The position numbers and the translations under genes are program-made. Of a stretch of DNA of 64,000 nt, positions 59,391-64,000 are shown one piece after another. The notes under the pieces are model-generated. The model did no database searches and was not told the DNA's origin. It saw nothing but the letters and a program-made list of their open reading frames with translations. Source of the DNA: Nonomuraea dietziae (lineage in GTDB: Bacteria; Actinomycetota; Actinomycetes; Streptosporangiales; Streptosporangiaceae); NCBI RefSeq assembly GCF_014195505.1, contig NZ_JACIBV010000002.1, positions 558,001-622,000 on the forward strand, in the 5' to 3' direction. How positions within the stretch are numbered: position 1 is the stretch's first letter; each line of letters begins with the position of its first letter.

Positions 59391-61172
59391 TTACTGCTGG
59401 ACGCCCACGCCGACGTAGTCGTACATCTGCTGGGAGTCGCTGATGAACAGGTTGGTCAGGCCCTTGCCGCGCATGTACAGCGCCTTGCTGGCCACGCTGG
59501 GCATGACGACGGCCTGGTCGATGACCATGTGGTCGATCTGCGACCACATGTCGGCGCGCTTGGCGGCGTCGGGCTCCGCCTTGATCTGGTCGATCATCTT
59601 GTCGACCTCGGGAATCTTCACGCTGAGGTTGTAGTTACCGGCGTCACGGATGTCCCGGCTGTCGGTGATGGCCTGCATGAAGCCGTAGGTGTCGGGGTAG
59701 TCCGAGCCCCAGCCGTTGATCGCCAGGCCGATCTTGTTCTCCTTGACGTAGGAGGGCTTGCCGGCGTACAGGGCGAAGTAGTCGTCCTGCGGGTACGGCT
59801 TGAGCGTCAGCTTGATGCCGACGCGGGCCAGCGACTGCTGCAGCGACTCGGCAGCGGCCTTCTCCTTGGTCCGCTCGGTGCGGTAGGCGATGTTGGTCTC
59901 GAAGCCGTTGGGCTGGCCGCACTTGGCGAGGGCCGCCTTGGCCTTCTCCACGTCGCCCTTGTCGCCCTCGGACTTGTACAGGTCGATCGGCTTGTAACCG
60001 GCCATCGACGGGGGGATCAGCGAGGTGGTGATGACGCCGCCGGTCTCGCCGCCGTAGGCGCGGTAGAGGCTGTTGCGGTCGGCGGCGAAGGCGATGGCCC
60101 TGCGGCACTCCACGTTGTCCAACGGGGCGACGTCGGGGATGATCGAGGTGTACCAGGTGCGCTGCTGGACCGGGTTGTCGGTGCGGGCCTTCAGCGCCGG
60201 GTCCGGCAGGACCTTCGGCAGGGCGGCGTTGCCGATGCCGAGGCCGTCGACGGCGATGTGGACGTCACCGGAGATCAGCCGGTTGTCGACGTCGTCGGCG
60301 TTGACGCCGGTCTGCACCTCGATGCGGTCGGGCAGGGCGGGGCGGTTGGGGTCGGTGGCCGGGTCCCACTGGTCGTTGCGGACCAGGGTGAAGCCCTTGC
60401 CGATCTCGTTCTTCTCGAACTTGTAGGGGCCCGTCGAGATGACGTGCTCCTGGTACTTGGTGCCGGTGTCCTTGTCCTTGGGGACAGGCATCGTCATCGG
60501 CATCTGCATGATGTAGTCGAACAGACCGAACGGTTCCTTCAGGTGGAAGATGATCGTCTGGTCGTCCGGGGTCTCGACGGCGGAGGAGAAGTCGGCGTCC
60601 TTCGACTTGTAGGCGCCCTTGTAACCCTTCGGCCAGTCGAGCAGCGCGTTGAGGTAGGTCGGCCCGTTCGGGTGGATCTCCTTGTCGAACTGGCGCGCCA
60701 CCGCGTAGGCGACGTCCTTGGAGGTCACCTCGGTGCCGTCCTCGAACTTCACGCCCTTGCGCAGCTTGTAGGTCCACGTCTTGGCGTCGTCGCTGGCCTT
60801 GCCGACGCTCTCGGCGAGGTCGGGGACCAGGGTGTTGCCGTCGGTGCCGGGGGCGGCCTTGAACATCAGCAGCGCGCGCCCGTACAGGCGGGCGAAGTTG
60901 AGCGAGTAGCCGTAGTAGGTGTTGCCGGGGTCGAGGCTGTCCCAGTCGGCCGTGTTGGCCATCTTGAGAGTGCCGCCCTTCTTGTCAGAAGGGTTGTAGA
61001 TCTTGCCGACCGCGGCGTCGGCGACTTCCGTGCCGCCCGCCGTCGCGCCCGTGGCCGCCGGAGCGCTCTGGCCCTGACCGGGGGTCTGGGTCGGCGAGCC
61101 CGCGCAGGCCGCCAGCGCCATGGCCAGGGTCAGCCCGGCCGCGGCTGTCGTAAGAGCGGATTTTCTTCTCAA
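59391..61172 (-). CDS. Oligopeptide ABC transporter substrate-binding lipoprotein
   Basis: A 593-residue SBP_bac_5 family lipoprotein. The signal peptide (RRKSALTTAAAGLTLAMALA) ends in the lipobox AAC, followed by a Gln/Ala/Thr-rich linker. The binding core includes WDSLDPGNTYYGYSLNFARL, the family signature VKFEDGTEVTSKDVAYAVAR and WGSDYPDTYGF. I chose TTG at 61172, 9 bases after AAGGGG, because the signal peptide begins there; no ATG or GTG fits. The gene sits between the two permease genes. Confidence 0.92.
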   Translation of the reverse strand: MRRKSALTTAAAGLTLAMALAACAGSPTQTPGQGQSAPAATGATAGGTEVADAAVGKIYNPSDKKGGTLKMANTADWDSLDPGNTYYGYSLNFARLYGRALLMFKAAPGTDGNTLVPDLAESVGKASDDAKTWTYKLRKGVKFEDGTEVTSKDVAYAVARQFDKEIHPNGPTYLNALLDWPKGYKGAYKSKDADFSSAVETPDDQTIIFHLKEPFGLFDYIMQMPMTMPVPKDKDTGTKYQEHVISTGPYKFEKNEIGKGFTLVRNDQWDPATDPNRPALPDRIEVQTGVNADDVDNRLISGDVHIAVDGLGIGNAALPKVLPDPALKARTDNPVQQRTWYTSIIPDVAPLDNVECRRAIAFAADRNSLYRAYGGETGGVITTSLIPPSMAGYKPIDLYKSEGDKGDVEKAKAALAKCGQPNGFETNIAYRTERTKEKAAAESLQQSLARVGIKLTLKPYPQDDYFALYAGKPSYVKENKIGLAINGWGSDYPDTYGFMQAITDSRDIRDAGNYNLSVKIPEVDKMIDQIKAEPDAAKRADMWSQIDHMVIDQAVVMPSVASKALYMRGKGLTNLFISDSQQMYDYVGVGVQQ

Positions 61173-61221
61173 GGTGTCGCACCCCTTCGGGTTGGAAGCA
61201 GGGTTAAGGAAGTCCGAGAGG

Positions 61222-62220
61222 TCAGCGGTTGCCACGCGGGTCGAGTGCGTCTCGCAGGCCGTCGCCGAACAGGTTGAAGGCAAGCACGGTGATGAAGATC
61301 GCCAGGCCCGGGAAGATCATGAAGTGCGGGATCGTGTAGAACCTGGCCGCGTCCGACAGCATGCCGCCCCACGTGGGGGTCGGCGGGCGCACGCCCACGC
61401 CGAGGAACGACAGCGCCGCCTCGAACAGGATGTTCGAGGGGATCAGCAGGGTGGCGTAGATCAGGATCGGCGCGATCAGGTTGGGCAGGAGCTCGCGGAA
61501 GATGATGTACGGCCCGCGGGCCCCCAGGCTCTTGGCCGCGTCGACGAACTCGCGCTCACGCAGTGACAGTGTCTGGCCCCGGATGATGCGGCCCAGGTAG
61601 GGCCAGTTGAAGAATCCGATGATGAAGATCAGCAGTGTCACGCGGAGCGTGTCGCCCGACAGCCCGAACGCCTGGTCGGGGACGACTCCGGCGAGCGCGA
61701 GGGCGAAGACCAGGAGCGGGAAGGCGAGGAAGACGTCCATCGCCCTGCCGATCAGGGTGTCGACCCAGCCGCCGAAGTAGCCGGCGATGACGCCGAGGGT
61801 CGTGCCGATGACCACCGACAGCAGAGTGGCGAGGAAGGCGATCAGCAGCGAGATGCGCGCCCCGTAGACCACCCGGCTGAAGATGTCGCGGCCGTTGACC
61901 GGCTCGACGCCGAACAGGAACTCCGAGGTGATGCCGCCCCACGGACCGATGGGGGCCTGGGTGCCGATGTCGGTCAGTTCCTCGTGGTACTCCAGCGGAT
62001 CGTGTCCGAACCAGCTCACCAGCAGCGGCGCGAAGATCGCCACCAGCATGAGAAAGATGATCACGATGGCGCCTGCCATGGCGACGCGGTCTCTCCTGAG
62101 CCGCCGCCACGCGATCTGGCCCAGCGAGCGGCCCTCGATCGCCTTGGCGTCGCTCCCGGCCACCACCGCTTCGGGAGCGGCCTGGCTGGCCGACTCCGGC
62201 ACGTCGAGCGGTGCGGTCAT
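61222..62220 (-). CDS. oppC: Oligopeptide ABC transporter permease OppC
   Basis: A 332-residue DppC/OppC permease, first gene of the opp operon. The cytoplasmic N-terminus contains SLGQIAWRRLRRDRVAMAGA, then six helices; the EAA loop reads FVDAAKSLGARGPYIIFREL. ATG with GGAGG 5 bases upstream. It ends 49 bases before the binding protein start. Together the five genes encode a complete peptide importer, except that OppF is frameshifted. Confidence 0.95.
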   Translation of the reverse strand: MTAPLDVPESASQAAPEAVVAGSDAKAIEGRSLGQIAWRRLRRDRVAMAGAIVIIFLMLVAIFAPLLVSWFGHDPLEYHEELTDIGTQAPIGPWGGITSEFLFGVEPVNGRDIFSRVVYGARISLLIAFLATLLSVVIGTTLGVIAGYFGGWVDTLIGRAMDVFLAFPLLVFALALAGVVPDQAFGLSGDTLRVTLLIFIIGFFNWPYLGRIIRGQTLSLREREFVDAAKSLGARGPYIIFRELLPNLIAPILIYATLLIPSNILFEAALSFLGVGVRPPTPTWGGMLSDAARFYTIPHFMIFPGLAIFITVLAFNLFGDGLRDALDPRGNR

Positions 62221-62353
62221 GCGCCCTCCTCTGTCCTGACCTTCCAGGAGGCGGGCACGACCATAGTTGTGCGCATCTTGTTCCTGCCCCCTGGGTTAGA
62301 CGGCGTCGTCCAATCAGGCACCGGCCCGGTCTGGACTCACGCCCGTACTTGCC

Positions 62354-62374
62354 GGGACCGTCCGTCACGGTCCC
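62354..62374. promoter_or_regulatory. Hairpin in the opp upstream region
   Basis: GGGACCGT and ACGGTCCC form a perfect 8-bp stem with a 5-base loop, 130 bases upstream of oppC. The gap 62221-62536 has no gene; it should hold the opp promoter and perhaps a leader structure. Confidence 0.35.
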
Positions 62375-62536
62375 AGGAGGCAGGATCTATGGCCTGAGCT
62401 GCGCTGACTAGTCCCCACGCGCGCTATGTGGCTCAACTGTGATTGTCGCGAAACGCATTCGTATCGATCTTGGTCCGAATGTCTACAGCCCGTTCCGGTT
62501 GGGTCTCGGAACTGTGACATTGCACAGCGTATCTCG

Positions 62537-63025
62537 CTAGCTGATGCCGCGCCGCTTGAGGATGTCCTCGATGTCGGAGAAATCATCGTCGTTCGTCTTG
62601 GGCTTCTGCTGAGCGATGGCAGGTTTTGCGGCGGGCGCCGTCCGCCCCGGCTTCTTCTCGGCCGCGGGACGGGCGGGGGCGGCCGAGGCCTCCTGCGCGG
62701 CGGGCGCGGCCGCCGACAGCCTCCTGGCCCTGATGACGCCCGAGACCATGAACAGCACCACCGACACTCCAGCCAGCGCCACGCCGGCCCAGGTGAGCGG
62801 GTTGAAGACCAGGCTGGTCACGAAGGACACGGCGGTGGAGCCGATCGTCCACAGCGCGTTGAGCGCGCCGGTGAGGTAGGCGGCCATCGGCAGCAGTGAC
62901 CAGGCCACCAGCCGCATGGCCGCCACCGCTCCCCTGCGGCGCAGCAACAGGAAGCTGAACACCAGGCCCACGCCCGTCGCGCCTGCGCACAACGGCAACC
63001 ACGCGATGCTATTGAATCCGCTCAT
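62537..63025 (-). CDS. Membrane protein with Ala/Pro/Lys-rich tail
   Basis: A 162-residue protein with three predicted membrane helices in the first 110 residues (LPLCAGATGVGLVFSFLLLR; GVALAGVSVVLFMVSGVIRA as the last), then a low-complexity Ala/Pro/Lys tail and an acidic end (NDDDFSDIEDILKRRGIS) likely to be a docking peptide. Not assigned to a function. The ATG at 63025 follows GAGGGG; a longer frame to 63058 has no ribosome site. Confidence 0.8.
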   Translation of the reverse strand: MSGFNSIAWLPLCAGATGVGLVFSFLLLRRRGAVAAMRLVAWSLLPMAAYLTGALNALWTIGSTAVSFVTSLVFNPLTWAGVALAGVSVVLFMVSGVIRARRLSAAAPAAQEASAAPARPAAEKKPGRTAPAAKPAIAQQKPKTNDDDFSDIEDILKRRGIS

Positions 63026-63168
63026 TACGGCCGCCCCTCGTCTCGCTGACCTCTCCATCCTGGCACGCGAAAGGCCCGCCGCCGCTCCTCCCTGAGGAGG
63101 GATCTCCCCCTAGGGGATGGTTTCTCCGGTGGAGGCGTGGCGCGCGGGCCGGGCGGTGACGCTACGGC

Positions 63169-63822
63169 TCACGCCGAGGCGGGAGGCACCAGGGCGCGCA
63201 GCCGGGCCACGTCGACCTCGGTGAGCGAGGACACCACCAGGCGGCCGGCGGCCGGCTCGATGGGCAGCAGGCTCGGCACGGCGACCACGGCGCACCCCGC
63301 GGCGGTGCCGGCGGCCACGCCGTTGGGAGAGTCCTCCAGCACCACGCAGCGCACGGGCTCGACGCCCAGGAGGGCGGCGGCGGTCAGGTAGGGCTCGGGG
63401 TCGGGCTTGGTGCGGCTCACGTCGTCGGCCGTGACGATCACGTCGAAGTGCTCGCGGCCGACCGCCGCCAGCACCGACTCGGCGATCTCCTTGAGCGAGG
63501 AGGTCACCAGGGCGATCGGGACGCCCTCCGCGCGCAGGTCGCCGAGCAGCTCGAGCGCGCCCGGCATGGTCTGGACCCCGCCGGCCAGCTCGGCCACCAT
63601 GCCGTCGATCATCCAGCCGCGCAGGACCTCCGGCGCGACCGAGGAGCCCGACACGGCCAGCATGTAGTCGACGGTGCGTTCCATGGAACCGCCGACGAGG
63701 TGGGTCTGGTGCTCGGGGGTCCAGACGCCCCCGAGCACCTTCATCACCTCGGTCTCGATCTTCAGCCACACCTTCTCGGTGTCGACCAGCAAGCCGTCCA
63801 TGTCGAAGAAGGCCGCGTCCAC
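63169..63822 (-). CDS. HAD family hydrolase (beta-phosphoglucomutase-like)
   Basis: A 217-residue subfamily IA HAD phosphatase. Motif I is FFDMDGLLVDTE (nucleophile Asp and acid/base Asp), motif II is ALVTSS, motif III lysine is in SRTKPDPEPYL and motif IV is CVVLEDSPNGVAAG. Members dephosphorylate sugar phosphates or similar compounds. GTG start after a GGGGGGAAA purine run. It is beside metH, a frequent actinobacterial arrangement. The 63026-63168 spacer holds short inverted repeats only. Confidence 0.93.
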   Translation of the reverse strand: MDAAFFDMDGLLVDTEKVWLKIETEVMKVLGGVWTPEHQTHLVGGSMERTVDYMLAVSGSSVAPEVLRGWMIDGMVAELAGGVQTMPGALELLGDLRAEGVPIALVTSSLKEIAESVLAAVGREHFDVIVTADDVSRTKPDPEPYLTAAALLGVEPVRCVVLEDSPNGVAAGTAAGCAVVAVPSLLPIEPAAGRLVVSSLTEVDVARLRALVPPASA

Positions 63823-63917
63823 TTTCCCCCCGGAGCTATCGGATTTCGGACTACTACCGTAGGACGTGGGGGGCTGATCATGGCCATCGACCCGGCGGGA
63901 CGGCGCGCCGGGGCCGG

Positions 63918-64000
63918 TCAGACGTTGAAGTACTTCGCCTCCGGGTGGTGGGCCACCAGCGCGGAGGTGGCCTGCTCGGGGTGGAGCTGGAACTCCTCCG
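63918..64000 (-). CDS. metH: Cobalamin-dependent methionine synthase MetH (C-terminal fragment)
   Basis: Only the last 26 codons are in the window, ending HPEQATSALVAHHPEAKYFNV and TGA. The HPEA-KYF ending is that of the activation domain of actinobacterial MetH, which transfers methyl from methyltetrahydrofolate to homocysteine. The call rests on this short tail and on the neighbouring HAD gene, so it is less secure than the others. Confidence 0.6.
   Translation of the reverse strand, partial: EEFQLHPEQATSALVAHHPEAKYFNV

Overview
The window is 64 kb of very GC-rich DNA with dense genes, strong codon bias to G/C in third positions, many GTG starts and many stop/start overlaps. It carries a complete Pup-proteasome gene set (arc, dop, pup, prcB, prcA, pafA, pafB, pafC), LAL-type LuxR regulators, a geosmin synthase and family 2B encapsulins. 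This points to a filamentous actinomycete. A Streptosporangiales-type organism is my best guess, but that is inference from gene content only. No rRNA, tRNA, CRISPR array, transposase or integrase was recognised.

Layout. 1-5.4 kb: the end of a PAS-PP2C phosphatase, a 5'-3' exonuclease, a LacI regulator, an RNB-domain ribonuclease and a VOC protein. 5.9-14.2 kb (minus strand): a Ski2-like helicase, an FHA membrane protein with a small partner, a lipid kinase, TatC, TatA, and pafC/pafB; pafB is broken by a frameshift in a G7 run. 14.2-23.6 kb: DUF3866 protein, a copper-monooxygenase-like lipoprotein, a SufR-like regulator with a DUF3291 protein, two FKBP-type lipoproteins, PafA, a sigma factor with an SRPBCC protein, a DUF3995 membrane protein and a secreted protein. 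24.4-31.6 kb: prcA, prcB, dinB, an alpha/beta hydrolase, a double endonuclease VII protein, pup, a membrane protein and dop.

31.7-41.5 kb: an acyltransferase, then a three-gene, stop/start-coupled operon of encapsulin, geosmin synthase, encapsulin, then arc and trmI. The encapsulin-terpene operon sits inside the proteasome cluster, between dop and arc, and is the most striking system in the window. The predicted logic is a two-protein icosahedral shell, each subunit with a cyclic-nucleotide-binding-like insertion, enclosing the enzyme that makes the earthy odorant geosmin.

41.6-50.1 kb: two paralogous AAA-LuxR (LAL) regulators flank a double GNAT acetyltransferase, a GAF-like protein, and a minus-strand pair encoding a zinc ribbon-DUF4145-YbaK fusion and an EACC1-like protein; the latter pair looks like an uncharacterised conflict-type module. 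50.4-56 kb: an FHA protein, an M50 protease with CBS domains, a RecB/Cas4-like nuclease and a two-component system. 56.2-62.2 kb: an oligopeptide ABC transporter operon (oppC, binding protein, oppB, oppD, oppF), with oppF frameshifted near its 3' end. 62.5-64 kb: a membrane protein, a HAD phosphatase and the end of metH.

Two themes recur across the window. First, about ten genes have a TANNNT box 6-7 bases before the start codon, the arrangement expected for leaderless actinobacterial transcripts. Second, short tandem repeat arrays sit exactly at gene ends and repeatedly include the stop codon of the neighbouring gene; other intergenic gaps hold longer imperfect repeats, one family of which occurs at two distant places.
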